From contig CM057473.1 in NCBI GenBank assembly GCA_030035585.1, positions 8,730,501 through 8,794,500 of the forward strand: a stretch of 64,000 nt of DNA, written 5' to 3'. Source of the DNA: Dugong dugon. Lineage: Eukaryota; Chordata; Mammalia; Sirenia; Dugongidae. The notes beneath the pieces were generated by a model. That model did not search any database, was not told the DNA's origin, and saw only the letters and a list, made by a program, of their open reading frames with translations. Positions 22,019 through 35,308 of the stretch are shown piece by piece. The position numbers and the translations under genes were made by a program. Positions within the stretch are counted from its first letter, which is position 1, and each line of letters starts with the position of its first letter.

Positions 22019-22365
22019 TGAGGCATTTGCTGCTTACTGGTAGAGTTCTCCCCTTCCATGCTGGAGACCTGGGTTTGATTCACAGCCCATGCATCTCATG
22101 CACAGCCACCACTCATCTGTAAGTGGAGCCTGGTGGGTTGCTATGATGCTGAACAGGTTTCAGCAGAGCTTCTAGACTAAGGAAGAGTAGGAAGAAAGGC
22201 CTGGTGGTTTATTTCTGAAAATCAGCCCACAAAAACTCTATGGATCATAACAGTAAAATTCACAAAAGATCATGGGAATGGTATAGGACTTGGCAACATT
22301 TCATTTGTTGTGAATAGGGTCATCATGAGTCAGGGTGACTCCATGGAAGCAAACAAAAATGACAA
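22019..22365 (+). mobile_element. Longer tRNA-derived SINE
   Basis: Sense copy of the variant seen at 12831-13099: CTTCCATGCTGGAGACCTGG tRNA-like part, ATGCTGAACAGGTTTCAGC body, CATGAGTCAGGGTGACTCC tail module. Confidence 0.8.
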
Positions 22366-23458
22366 CTGTGGTACACATTTTTTGAATTTGCATTTAACTG
22401 GCTTCTATGTAAAATCAGTTGAATGTAAAGAGAAATTAAATACGCAGGAGTTCCACAGAGTCAGAGGATTTTCTTGTGGGTATAAAAGGTTAAATTAGAT
22501 CAAGCATGTATAGAGGAATAAAGAAATCAAAGTGAAATGCCAGAAGTTTAGTCATTTAGCATTTAACTTTCTGCACTGCTACCATGACTAAGGAAAACTC
22601 TTGTGTAACACATTATTTATATAAAAATATCATTTAATATACACACGCTGCTGGAAGACTTTTTCACCCAAAAATTACGGGCAGAGAATTATCCAAAAAC
22701 TTAGCTTTTAATAGAAATGTCTTTAATTTTTACTTAGCTCCTTCTCTTGCTTGTTTTTTCTTTCTCACTTATGCCATTAAAGACATGGAAACTTCCCACA
22801 TATAAAAAGTGTTCAAACAAACTGGAGTTTACAGGAAAAAAAAAAAAAATATATATATATATAAATATATATGTATATGTATAAAGAATTTGAGGTTGAG
22901 TTAACATGAAAAAATAAATTATTAATAAAGAAAAAAAATCCTGTGTGGCTGCTCATTATAACACGTATCCTGCAGTGGGCACAGGCAGGTCCCATGCGAG
23001 CCAAGATTCTGCCTGCATTGGCTTAGAAGTTTATTGTAAAACATTTCAGAGCCAAGGACATTTAGAGGAGCAATTCCAAGTTAGTATGAAGATGCCAACG
23101 TAGAGTAATCTTTAAAAGATGGAGACCCCATCATAGAAGTAACTAAAAGTACAATTCACGTCATATCATTTTAACTGAAGACATTTGTTACCAAGATATA
23201 GAAGCATACCTGCTTATTAATTTCTAGGTAGAGCTATTCTGGTTATACTCACCCACTGAAGTTGAAAAAAACATGCTCTATAAAAGCTTCTCTTCAAGTA
23301 CTATTTTTATGAAGCCACATTTCAATCTGCGCTCTTCTTGGTTGTTATTTCAATTTGCAAATAGATAGAAGAAGAAGACGGTTTAAAAAGAAAATATTAA
23401 CCCTTATTGGAAGCCTTGCATTTTTCAAGAAATGTTCTCTCCCTTGCTGTTGGTTTTA
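22366..23458. other. Unique AT-rich sequence with an AT microsatellite
   Basis: A tract followed by (AT)n at about 22836-22882. No gene recognised. Confidence 0.5.
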
Positions 23459-23505
23459 TTGTTAGTTGCCATTGAGTTGATTCCCACCCATGGTAACCAC
23501 ATCTG
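23459..23505 (-). mobile_element. AfroSINE/RTE tail scrap
   Basis: A 45-bp antisense tail, ATTGTTAGTTGCCATTGAGT followed by TGATTCCCACCCATGG. Too short to assign to SINE or LINE. Confidence 0.7.
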
Positions 23506-24349
23506 GGACCCTCCACAGTATCTTAGAGCTTTATACATTCCTCATTTGTTTGTCATTTTGTTCAGTGTGAATCTCTATTGAACTGGGCTTGACATGTTGT
23601 AGGTTTTCAATAAATATTTATTCCAAGACTATCAATTAAAGCTTCGGGTTTTTTGTAAGAGTGAAAATAATGACAAATTGGTTAATGATAGACCTTCTGA
23701 AAACCAGCAACTCACTAAGTAAGACAAAGAATTGACAGAAGAAAACAGGAGACTCATAGCAATAGCCAATTTGGTATTCGGACAGGTAAGTCTTAGAGAT
23801 ATGGCAGCGGGTAGAACTCTGAGGTTCAAAGTATGTATATATTTCATACACTTTTGTTCTCTTTAATAGTCTATTCATCAACATTTTATTTGGCTTACCT
23901 GATGCTGCATTGTAAAATAATGGTTCTTCTCACCATATAGCTTGTATCGATGTGTTCTAGAATCTGTAGAGTAAGCAATAAGTCTCATTATCCATCATGA
24001 GATGCAACGTCCTATGCTACCAAGAAACATGAAAGGCAGTGATCCGCCAGGAACTTCCTACCATCTCAGTTGGTTCAGAGATAATCGTGGTTTCAGGCAA
24101 GTTATTCAATGAAGGCATTGACACTGGAGAGGTAGCTCATAACGTTCTACATCGTTCTAGTGCCTAATGTCAATGCAAGTTTCACAGATCGGGAGTGGAT
24201 AGATTGGGCACAGTTGAGCATACTTAGAGGAGCTCTGTTGGACTTCCATAGGTCTAGCATCGAATAGAAGACTATCTACTCAATTTATGACGGGGTTAGA
24301 ATAAATCAGAAAAATAACTTCTTATCTTCTTCGGTTCCAGGGCAGACTT
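23506..24349. other. Unique sequence, nothing recognised
   Basis: No supportable gene or repeat. Confidence 0.5.
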
Positions 24350-24361
24350 TTCTGGATATAG

Positions 24362-24681
24362 TGTTGTTGTCACGTGCCATCAAGTTGGTTCCGACTCATA
24401 GTGACTCTATGTGCAACAGAACAAAATGCTGCCCGGTCCTGTGCCATCTTCACAGTCATTGCCATGTTTGAACCTATTGTTGCAGCCACTGTGTCAGTCC
24501 ATTTCATTGATGGTCTTCCTCTTTTTCACTGACCCTCTACTTTACCAAGCATGCCTTAGAATTCTGGTGTTGGCGAAGAATACTGAGTATACCATGAACT
24601 TCCAAAAGAACAAACATACCTGTCTTGGAAGAAATATACAGCCAGAATGCTCCTTAGAAGGGAGGATGGTGAGACTTCATC
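24362..24681. mobile_element. RTE LINE with inverted 5' segment, TSD-flanked
   Basis: 24362-24553 is the antisense RTE 3' end. 24551-24681 is the adjacent upstream part of the same ORF in sense orientation. The whole is framed by a 12-bp TSD with two mismatches (TTCTGGATATAG at 24350-24361, TTCTGGAAGTAG at 24682-24693). The junction shares ATG (24551-24553), and roughly 65 bp of element between the halves is missing. This is the layout produced by twin priming. Confidence 0.85.
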
Positions 24682-24693
24682 TTCTGGAAGTAG

Positions 24694-26791
24694 TAGTTCA
24701 TTAAAAAAATATATCTATATCATAAAGTATCAATCAAGTGATTCAATTATCATAATTAGCTCATTAGGTCTATATGGGTTTTACATATTTCTGTAAATTA
24801 ATATAATATTTTCGAGTTAAACATGGAGCATATAATTAAGGAACTATCAAAATTCAGGTCTTCTCAAACAAGAATATCACTGGATATTGGCTAAAAGATC
24901 TTAAGTAAAAACTGTTTTTATTTTTTCTGGCTTCAAACTATTATTTTAAAGCCAATTGTTAGGGAAGTTAATATTTAGTGTTAGCTGATTGAAAACTCTG
25001 CTGTATACTTAGGCATGAACGGTTAAATACAGGTTTCTGCATTAAATTTAGTTAGTTGGGCTGAAGAGTGACCTCAGATTTAGGAAAAAAAAAAAAGTGT
25101 ACACTTCCAACTACCTCTGCAAACCATGGGTGTGAGGCCAAGGCTAGCTCAACAGAGCAAGACATGATTTTTATATTTCACTAACATTTCCCAGTTTCTA
25201 GGCCAAGAGTAGGCTCAACCAATAAAGTAAAAACCACATTTTAACTTTAATTAAAAAAAAAAATTAAGATCAACCAAAAAGAATTTGAAATAATTCTATT
25301 TAACTATATTATTTAAATATCCAGTTTTAATCTGATTTTTCCCATGTCGTCTCTGAAATTTGATTTTAAACAGTGACACTGCATATTCACCCCTACAAAA
25401 TAGACACTAATTTCCATTTTTGGGCAGGAACCTCTTAACTTCCTTGCAGAAATAAGTCGATAAGTTAATAAAGTAAATATGCTTCAAAAGATAACACTTT
25501 AGTGAATTATGTGGAAAACATTCCTTTAAAATACCAATATCAAGACCAACCCATAAAAATAATGTTAACTTTGGATCCACTTTGTTATTAATACGTGAAT
25601 TTTCTAACTGTGGCTGTATTTAACAGGGTAAACTGGTTGGTGTTTTCAACTTGTGACAACTTCTCTCTTGTATGCTATAATCGCCAAAACCACTGATGTC
25701 AGGAACAACAGCTCGGCTGTTTTCCTGCCTCCCTTTGGGACTTGGGACACAGAAATAAAACATTAGTTGCTACACACTATGCAGAGTTCGATCAGAAGAT
25801 GCCTTATTCTGGCTTCAAGAAAGGCACCCAACCACTAAAGTGACAGGAAACACTGCAGGTTAATCCGAAATTCTGATTTAACCTCTGATATAAATGTACA
25901 AGTATTGGCATTATAAATAACTTCTTATTAGAAACATAAAAAATAATTCTATTAAATAATGTATTTGAGGTTGAAGGGAACAGAGAAAAGCAAAAATTTA
26001 CCATCAAAATTTCTTTCAGTGTGAACTGAAAAGGCCAGAAAAGACCTACCTTATGGGCACGTGATTTTGGTTCTAGGTCTCTGTCTGATGCTGTCTTACT
26101 GCAGCTTATTCAAAAAATGAGGCGAGGAATTTTCACTTCGTATTAATTTTCAAGGATGTGGGTCTTGTATGAAATCACATAAGAAATGAAGGTAGTATAT
26201 ACATCAACTTACAAATTTGAAAAGTAGATCTATTATTTGTTTAACTGATATAGAAGATAAGTTAGCATCTACAAAGTGAGGAAATTGATAAATTATGCAC
26301 CCAGAAAAAAAACTTTTCTTACATCTAGTCAAACTGAAGAGAGAACATGATCGGAAAAATAGATTTGCAGCTCTGATTTTGGTTTTAACTATGCCAGAAT
26401 GTGAGCTTTTTGCTCCCAATTTATCCCCTCTTTATTATCTCTCAAATGAAGTTCTTGGTTCAGGTCATCAGTGACTCTAGAGGCAACTTTAATCATACAT
26501 ATGAAAAATTTAATGTTCGCCTTTGGTCTTCAGCATCTTCTTTCTGAATCTTCTTTTTTGACATAATATATTAGAATTTTTTTAGCTTCTTTTCACCTTT
26601 TCACATCAAGAGAAGTTGCACCTGGGTGACCAATTACACTCTGTTTGGAGCTCATGTACATCAGAGGCAGCGTTCACCCTTTAGGCGCTTTAAATTGAAA
26701 AAGAGAATGACTGCTATTTTACATTTTTAAAGAAGTTTCAAACCAAGTAGGAGATATTTTGTGAAGAAAGATTCCACTGAAATTAAGTGTC
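24694..26791. other. Unique AT-rich sequence
   Basis: About 2.1 kb with no recognisable dispersed repeat, gene or RNA. Contains short A tracts (25083-25096, 25252-25265). Confidence 0.5.
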
Positions 26792-26796
26792 TCTGA

Positions 26797-26985
26797 TATG
26801 GCTGACAGAGTGGTTAAAGCACTCAGCTGTAAATTGGAAGGTCAGTCGTTCAAAGCCATCAGTCGCTTCATGAGAAAGAGATGTGGCAGTCTGCTTTTGT
26901 AAAGTTTACAGCCTTGGAAACCCTATGGGGCAATTCTATTGTGTCCTATAGGGTTGCTATAAGTCATAACCAACTCTGTGACTGA
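26797..26985 (+). mobile_element. AfroSINE copy
   Basis: Diverged sense long-body copy: GACAGAGTGGTTAAAGCACTC head, GAGATGTGGCAGTCTGC, CAGCCTTGGAAACCCTATGG. Confidence 0.92.
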
Positions 26986-27889
26986 CTTCAAAGTAAATTT
27001 AAATTAATTTTTATTTTAGGGGTGACATGACAAGTGAAGGGATGTTTCTTAGAGGTCTTTCTTCACCACTCCCTATACTGGTCAATGCTTGAATGGGAAG
27101 ATTGGTGAAAGTTGGTAGGGGCTGAATTCAAGTGTCTGTTGTGATGAGTTTTTTTTTTGAATCCCTTGTAACCCTGATCTCAACACAGGGAGCTCCAGTT
27201 TTTCTCTGTCTTCCCGTTACTTTTCCAATTCAGAGTGCATGATCCCCCTTCTAGTATTTTAAAACCACTGTATTGATTTTTTTGGATACATTTTTGTATC
27301 CCTCCAAATTTTAATGTATATTTAATAATAGTTTTTAAAAAAATTATTTAACATTAAACTTCCTTCTATCCTTTTTATCTGACACCCTCTAATGCGTTCC
27401 TAGAGCACTTGCTAAAATATGCTGTATTATGTTTGAGAAATACATTTGTCATTGGAATGCTACTCCTTTATTAATGGTTTTTACTTTATAATATGGATGC
27501 CATATGATGAAGATGAAATTTCAAATATGTGATGTTGAAGAACTCAGTTTAATTTTCAAAAGTAAACACTTCCAAATGTTGTATTTATTTCATAAATCTA
27601 TGCATGCTTTGTGTAATAAGTAACAAAAGCATTGAAATATGTGTAAAGCTAAAGTCCATCACTCCTCCTCCAAAACAACCATATCTACTCTACTGGGTTA
27701 CTTAAACTCACAATCCAGGTGTTCTTTGCTTTATACAGTGTTCTACATGCTCATAAACTTATGTGAGGTTGGAGTGGCTCTTAGGTGTTTTAAGATAAAA
27801 TCAAACTCTACATATTTATTTCTAGATACTAAATACTATACACTTGTTCCACATATTGATAGAAATAGTCCTGTTTCTATTTTTTAAAA
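26986..27889. other. Unique AT-rich sequence
   Basis: Nothing recognised. Confidence 0.5.
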
Positions 27890-28406
27890 AAAGTCTTCCT
27901 GGTGCATAACATGTATACACACATTCATTAATTTACATAAATGGGTCATGCCATACATTTTAATCTTTTTTGTTTTTGACCTACTGTTGTCTTCTCCTTA
28001 CACATCAACACACCCTCACATACACCCCTCAATATTGCCAGTTAGCCACCTTGTATGAATCCTCTTACTTTTCTCTACAGACTGTGTTATTATTTCACTG
28101 AGACTTTATGTTTTTGTTCTTTATTTTGATGAGTAAGTTTGTTAATTTTCTTTGTGGTTACCTTGAAATTTACCCATATCTTCCTAGGTTTGAACCAGTC
28201 TATTATTACTTGGTATCGTCTTGCCTTCCTTTCCATTAGAAGGGTCTATACCTACACCATTTATTCCCTCTTTTATTGTTCTGATGTTGGTGTCATTTAC
28301 AGATTAACCTCCCTGATCCCGTGTTGTAACTCTTTTGGTTTTGGATAGTCCTTAAGAGTTCATTTCCTAGGTTAGTATCTGGCTAGTACAATCCTGTGTC
28401 CTAGAT

Positions 28407-29413
28407 TCAGCCTGCGGTCTGATGTTGCTTGTTCTCAGATCGAAGGACTCCTTTTAATAAGTCTTGTAAGTTTGGTTTGGTTTTTACATAGTCCCTTAAT
28501 TTCTGTTTATCTGGAAATGACCTCATTTCACTATCATATTTGAAAGAGAGTTATGTGGGATATATTATTCTTGGCTAGCAATTTTTTTCTTTCAAGGTTT
28601 TATATACATCATCCCATTGCCTTCTTGCCTGCATGGTTTCTGCCAAATAATCCGAGCTTAGTTTTAATGTTTCTCCTCTGTATGTGACTTTTTGTTTTTC
28701 TCGAGCTGTTCTCAGGATTCTTTGTCTTTGGTTTTAGCAAGTGTGATTGTGATATGCCTTGGTGATATTCTTTTGAGGTCTATCCTATATGGGGTTCATT
28801 GAGCTTCTTGGATGGTCAGCTTTTCATCTTTCGTGATTTTGGGGAAGTTTTCTGTCAGCGATTCTTTAATGATCCTCTCTGTGTTTTCTGTTTTCTCCTC
28901 CTGTTCTGGAACTCCAATCACTGGAGAAGTTTTCCTTTTGGTTGTATCCCACATAATTCTCAGGGTTTCTTCATTTTTCTTTGCTCTTTTTTTCTGATTT
29001 TTCCTCAGAGTTTAATCCAAGTGTTTGTCTTCAATTTCACCAATCCTGTCTTCCATCGTTTCAGACCTGCTCCTCAGCCCTTCTATGACATTGTCCATTT
29101 CTGAAATTTTGTTGTTTATCTTTTCAATTTCTAATTGTTGTTTTTGTATGATTTCTAGCTGTGAATTTATTTTGGAATTTTGTTCCTGCATTATTTTCCT
29201 GAATTCTTCCATTCTTTTGTCTGTATTTTCCATGAATTTGTCTGCCTTTTCCATGAATTTGTGTATTTTTTCTTCATTTTCATCTGCTTTTTGCTTCAAC
29301 TCTTGGAGAATTCTGAGTATTAGAGATCTGAATTCCCTATCAGGTAGTTCTAGTGCCTTTTCTTCTACTGGAAGGTCATCTGGTGTTTTATTTTGGACAC
29401 CTACTGGAACCAT
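28407..29413 (-). pseudogene. L1 ORF1, second copy, with stops
   Basis: The start at 29413 opens 133 codons of N-terminus and coiled coil, with a KFMEKADKFMENTDK repeat that is 9 residues longer than in the first copy. A TAA at 29012-29014 replaces the Thr codon of the first copy. The RRM and C-terminal domain follow, broken by another stop and a small deletion near 28720. It ends at a TGA at 28407-28409 after KPNLQDLLKG, showing that the first copy's stop at 2269 is a mutation. Confidence 0.9.
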
Positions 29414-30876
29414 CCTGTCCTGTTCTTGTATATGTTTTGATATTGTCTGCTGTCTTCAGGGCATTCAGTAGTAATTTTCCTCGTTTATTGATTGCTGATT
29501 TGTTTGTTTCATCCTGCTTTTTTGTTTTACTTGGCTATGTCTGAGCAGATGGGCTGTGCGTTCTTTGTTGTTTGCTCGTCTGTGGGCATGATACTTTTCA
29601 CCTCCTTCTCCAATGGGCAGGGTCAGTCACTCAGGCATGGTACAGCAGGGCAGGTCTAGCTGAAGGGGAGTTGCTGGGATGGCTTGTTTGTGGCACATAC
29701 TAGGGCTGACAGGGCAGGCTGGGAATCAGTGCAGTGTAGGTTCCAGTAGGCCGTGCCTGTGCTGCTTGGGGATATGTGATGTTCAGCGCACAGTGTAGGT
29801 AGGCAGGAAAGAGGCAGGAGATTGTGATGTGTGGCGGTAAGATGGGTATGGGAAAGAGGAGAGAGGAACAGGAGCCAAAAATATACACACAAACAAAAAA
29901 AAAGTGCTAAGGGAGATTGCTATTGGAGTGGAGAGATAAGAGACTGAGAAATGGAGAAAAACAAAAATAAAAAAAAAGAAAAAGGGTAAAAGAAAAAAAT
30001 GAATAAATTAAGAAACTGGAAATGAAGAAAGACAAGAAGGGAAAAAGAAAAAGAAGAAAACAAAACAAAGAAACTAAACCCACCCCCCCCAAAAAACAAA
30101 ACCAAAACCAAAAAACAGGAAAAAAAAAAAAACAAGAAGAAAGAAATGTCCCCAGGAATGTCACTGTGCATCTGCACAGAGTAAGGGAGTATCTCCCAAG
30201 CCGTACAGCACTGCCCAGTCAGAAGGGCCTCCCAAGCCAAGAATAGAAAAAATAAATAAATAAATAAACAAAATAAACAAACAGCCCCCAAGGAAGAAGC
30301 AAAGATGGCACATGGAGCCAGGTATTTGAGAGAAAGGAGGGAGAGGTGGTGAGTGGTAAGGAAAAAAATCTAATGAAGTGGAAAAAAGTGACACCAGTAA
30401 CCAAGAAATGGCACTCAGGGAGCTGGCCAGTGTTAGTGGGTGGTATCAAAGTGACACCGGGGTGAAGCCGGTGCTTCCTGGCCAAGAGACTGTGGCCACA
30501 GGAAGCAGAGGAGGCTGAGTAGGTGTGAAATGGGTGGGGAGTGGGAAAGCATATATCATTGGTTACCAGTTGTTCTCTCTCCTGCCGGAAGCTCTGTGAA
30601 GTTGCTTTCTCGTACCCCCGTTCACGATCTCCGATAGGAGTCCAGGATGGTGGGTCTGTGCTGCAGTAGCCGGTGGGGGATCTCTGCATGTATCTCTCCT
30701 CACTCTCTGGTTCTCGGTCAGTTTCTTATTCCATTCGATGCTTGGGTGAGTTTTTTTATCTCTTGATTTGACGCTTAGGGATTCTGGACTGACCTGTGAC
30801 TCTGTTTGACTTAGTTTTTCGGATATTTGCTGTGGAGGGATGGCTTAGCACTTCTGACTATAGCTCCATGTTGCCC
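29414..30876 (-). promoter_or_regulatory. L1 5' UTR, second copy
   Basis: About 1.46 kb, homologous to 3254-4680, with a sense pyrimidine-rich tract (plus strand A-rich at 29876-30160) including a C run at 30081-30090. The start-site YY1-like core has mutated, and the GC-rich part has lost CpGs. Confidence 0.78.
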
Positions 30877-31350
30877 AGAAGTCTCTTGTGTTATTACTTC
30901 AAATACATGATCACACACACACAATTTTTCCATTATTTGTTTTAAATATTGTATCTTATTGCATATATTCTTTTATATTTTTTATCTATAACAATTAATA
31001 TAATAATATATATTTGTATATTTATATAAAATATATATAATAAACAATAAATCATGCAAATCACTTCAAGAAAACTACATCATTCTAATTAATTCTATTG
31101 GCTGCAAATTATCCCACAGAATGGTATACCATGATTATTCCACTATTTCTGTTCTGATAAATATTAGTTTTATTTCAAGTTTTCTGTCACTACGAAAAAT
31201 GCTGAAATAAACAGACATGTCCATTCTGGACAAGTTATGTTCAATGCATAGATTTCTAAGAGTGGGATTCCTAGGTCAAGAACATGTGAGTTTTTCATTT
31301 TCCACCAGCAGCGTATTATACTACACTTTTCAAAAAATAATAAAAGAAGA

Positions 31351-33385
31351 TTGCCCTTTTCCAAACACTTAAAAAAATTAAATGATTTATAATGTATTTT
31401 ATTTGGTGGTCTGAAATTCAGAGCTCATCTGTATTTCTAATTTCTTTGGATTTAAAAATTCCTTCACTTATTTCAGCTGTCAGTACACTGTCTTCATTTG
31501 CTACTAATATCCCGTCTGAATGACCACATTTTTTTACATTAGAATTATTTGTTCTCATGATTTGGAAAGCCTTCAAGACAACAACATAATGCTGTGTAAG
31601 TGTTAGAAACAAAGGGAAGCAGATAAGCATCTAGTGAATGTATAAAGATTTGCATTTTTTTCTGATGTCAGAATTTTTAACAACAGAAGCTTATGTAGTA
31701 ATCGAACCCATGGGAAAAACCCACTGTATGAAAATAAGTGAATGGAGATAATTAAGTTAATGGACTTCTCCAAGAAAGAAGGTAATTTACAATAGGTTAA
31801 CATGATTTAAATAAAAAATTAAAAAAAATAGAAACTTTATTTCTGAAAATACTTTGAAAGAAAGACAATTCTTCCAGTCTTGCTATGCTTAAGCATTTCC
31901 CTTGATTTTAAAGATGTTGTGGGCTTTTTTAAAAAGAGGTAACATAAATATATTAAGAAAAAATAACATTTAACTAGAAGTTACAACTCATAACTTCTTA
32001 ATAATTGCTGATACTATATAAGATATTCAAAGATATATTTCATAAAAATGCATAAAAAATGTACCATGCAGTGAATTAAATCTAGTAAGATCACAGATTA
32101 AGAAATTCATTGGAAAGAGCTCTCTAGAGTAGAGAGAGTCTTTTGCATGTAGAAACAAATAACATTTTAGTAAGCCTGGAATTTTCTCTAATTGAGAAAA
32201 TCCTTATGAGTGATAAATAAGCTAATGCATGTGTCATGCTTCTTCAGTTTGTCAACATACCAGATAATAATATTTAATGGAGTTGGGCTCAATGAGAACT
32301 ACCACATTTAGTGTGTAAGGAATCCCAGTTATAAATTAAAGTCCTCTACAAATTAATAAGATTTTATTTAAAGAACAATTTCAAGTGATTTCTTTCATTA
32401 TCCCTAACAGAGCCTTGGATTAAGACAGAGAAATGGTGATGCTTTTCCAGATGAGAAATACTGAAGAATTCATATATCCCTTGCCCAAAATCATAAAGCC
32501 AATTTGTATAGGATTTAAGTTAGGGCCAATGTCAAGTTATTACTAGCCCCAAATTCTTTTCGTTAAGTGATTCTTTTGGTGTGACGGGAATTGAAATATA
32601 CTTGTTAGTGCCTGCTATTGCTTGAAACTAACAAGTGTTTCAATATTCTGCGTTTTTATTGATGATCAAATTTTATAGACTTTTGCCATCCTCAAAATAT
32701 AATTAAATTTTCCTTTGATTATCTTTTTCTTCTGCAGCTGTTATGTTGTTTTTTGTATTATTGATGTTACTAGTTGATGTCATGTTCATGTCACAGAACT
32801 TATTATTTACTAGAATCATCTTTAGCAAGTAACCCATTTACAAATTAATTATTTCCCTTGATTTCAGAATTCATGTGAATCCATATGTATATGCGAGACC
32901 CAACATGCTGAGAAACACATTTCTATTGAAGACTGAGATTCAGACACATAAAGACAATTGGACTGATTTAGCAAAAATTATTTGAAATTGCGACTTTACT
33001 ACTAAAGTAAGCACAGTCTGAATTCAAACCCAAGACAACGTTGTAGTCAGTAATCCACATTCCACTATTATTGATACACACTTCTTTAACTTTGGATCAG
33101 TGAATTTACTTTAATCCTTTACGTGGGCAAAAACGTCCTGTGAGCTTCTGTGCAAACCATATCCACATGCACACCAAAACAACAAAAGCTCTGAAAATCC
33201 TAATAATGCTTGGGAAAAAAAGGTAGTGCATAGTACACACGACATAAGTGAATATATTTAGATCTCTTACAGTTACACCATTAGGGGAAGTTTATTTTTG
33301 ATTCACCTCCAAAACTTCAGGTCAAATATTATGTTGAAATAGAATTGACTTCATCCTTTTAAAAACATCTGCCTTGAGTAGGCTT
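31351..33385. other. Unique AT-rich sequence
   Basis: Two kb with no recognisable repeat or gene. Confidence 0.5.
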
Positions 33386-34084
33386 TACTGTTGTAGTTGC
33401 TAGGTGTCATCCTGTCAGTTCCAACTCATAACAACCCTATTTACAACAGAATGAAACACGGCCCAGTCCTGCACCATCTTCACAATTGTTGCTATGTTTG
33501 AGCCCATTGTTGCAGCCACTGTGTCAATCCGTCTCGTTGATGGCCTTCCTCTTTTTTGCTGACCCTCTACTTTACAAAGAATAGAGTCATTCTCTAGGGA
33601 CTGGTCCTTCCTGATAACAAGTCCAAAGTACACGAGATGAAGTCTTGTCATCCTTGCTTCTCAGGAGCATTCTGGCTATACTTCTTCCAAGACCAATTTG
33701 TTCTTCTGACAGTCTATGGTATATTCAATGTTCTTCACCAACACCATAATTCAAAGGCATCAGTTCTTCTTCAGTCTTCCTTATTCATTGTCCAGTTTGT
33801 GCATGCATATGAGGCAATTGAAAATACCATGACTTGGGACAAGTACACCTTAGCCCTCAAAGTGGTATTTTTGCCTTTTAGCACTTTGCTGCAGATTTGC
33901 CTAATGAAATGAAATACGTCGTTTGATTTCCTCATGGGCATTGATTGTTAATCCAAGTAAAAAGAAATCATTAACAAGTTCAATATTCTCTCCATTTATC
34001 ATGTTGTTGCTTATTCAAGTAAAAGAGTTGAACAGACGATTTCAAATGGTGGCTTGAGAAGACAAAGTAAAGTATTATAATGAA

Positions 34085-34850
34085 ATGTGCAACAATCTGA
34101 GGTTAGAAAACCAAAAGGGAAGAACACACGCAACATTTCTCAAGCCGAAAGAACTGAAGAAAAAATTCAAGCCTCAAGTTACAATATTGAAGGATTCTAC
34201 GGGGGAAATATTAAACAACTCAAGAAGCATCAAATGTAGACGGAAGAAATACAGAGTCAAAATACCAAAAATAAATGGACGTCATTCAACTATTTCAGGA
34301 GGTGGCATATGATCAAGAATCGATGGCATTGAAGGAAGAAATCCAGGCTGCACTGAAGGCATTGGTGAAAAACAAGACTCCAGGAATTGACAGAATACCA
34401 ACTGAGCTGTTTCAACAAACAGAGGCAGTGCTGGAGGTGCTCATTTATGCCAAGAAATTTGGAAGACAGACACCTGTCCAACCGACCGGCAGAGATTCAT
34501 ATTTGTGCCCATTCCAAAGAAAGATGTTCCAATAGGATGTTAGGATTAGTGAACAATATCATTTAATATCACAGGCAAATAAAATTTTGATGAAGATAAT
34601 TAAAAAATGGTTGCAGCAGTACATCAACAGGGAAGTGCTAGAAATTCAAATGGGATTCAGAAGAGGATATGGAATGAGGAATATCATTGCTGATGTCAGA
34701 TGGATCTTGGCTGAAGGCAGAGAATACCAGAAAGATTTTTACTTGTGTTTTATTGACTGTGCAAAGGCATTAGACAGTGTGGATCATAACAAATCATGGA
34801 TAACATTGCTCATGAGGAACCTGTATATAGACCAACAGGCAGTCTTTTGA
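34085..34850 (+). pseudogene. RTE reverse transcriptase fragment (inverted segment)
   Basis: Broken frames on the plus strand read RTE RT: AALKALVKNKTPGIDRIPTE, then IKKWLQQYINREVLEIQMGF, then YLCFIDCAKALDSVDHNK (RT motif A). Frameshifts and stops separate the three stretches, and the segment ends before the catalytic YADD box. Confidence 0.9.
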
Positions 34851-35308
34851 ACAGATCAAGGGGATGCTGTGTGATTTGAAATTAGGAAATGTGTGAGTCA
34901 GGGTTATAGCTTTCACCATTCCCCTTCAATTTGTCATTCCCGGCATAGTAGACCATATGATTATCTGATTAAAATGGCCAATATCAGTCCGTTTCAGCTC
35001 ACTAATGCCTAGGATATTGATCTTTATGCCTTCCATTTCAGTTTTTACAACTTCCAATTTTCTTAGATTCATACTTCACATATTCCGTATTCCATTTATT
35101 AATGGATGTTTGGAGCTGTTTCTTCTCATTTTGAGTCATGCCACATCAGCTGATGCAGGTCTCGAAAGTTTGAGTCCATCCACATCATTAAGGTTGACAT
35201 TACTTGGAGGAGGCACATTTTCCCTAGTCATATTTTGAGTACCTTCCAACCTGAGGGGCTCATCTTCTGGCACTATATTAATGTTTTGATGTTATTCATA
35301 ACATTTTC

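Larger units (their letters stand above)
28098..30886 (-). mobile_element. L1 with 5' UTR and ORF1 only, TSD-flanked
   Basis: The minus strand carries an L1 5' UTR (29414-30876), ORF1 (28407-29413) and about 310 bp of inter-ORF sequence, then stops. ORF2, 3' UTR and poly(A) are absent. A 15-bp duplication with one mismatch abuts both ends: TGTGTTATTATTTCA (28083-28097) and TGTGTTATTACTTCA (30887-30901). A sense AATAAA lies about 30 bp before the 3' end. The copy is old; ORF1 has stops. Confidence 0.88.
27890..31350 (-). mobile_element. Old L1 (L1M-like) 3' UTR, interrupted by a younger L1
   Basis: The left part (27890-28082, weak) and right part (30902-31350) read as one antisense old L1 3' region: ATGGGTCATGCCATACATTT on the left; GGTATACCATGATTATTCC, AGTGGGATTCCTAGGTCAAG and TTTCCACCAGCAGCGTATTA on the right. 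The L1 at 28098-30886 lies between them. Confidence 0.6.

Noticed and set aside
29025-29471. 148-codon plus-strand frame, and the similar one at 2835-3260
   Set aside because: Both are the antisense shadow of the L1 ORF1 coiled coil. Their similarity follows from the L1 homology.
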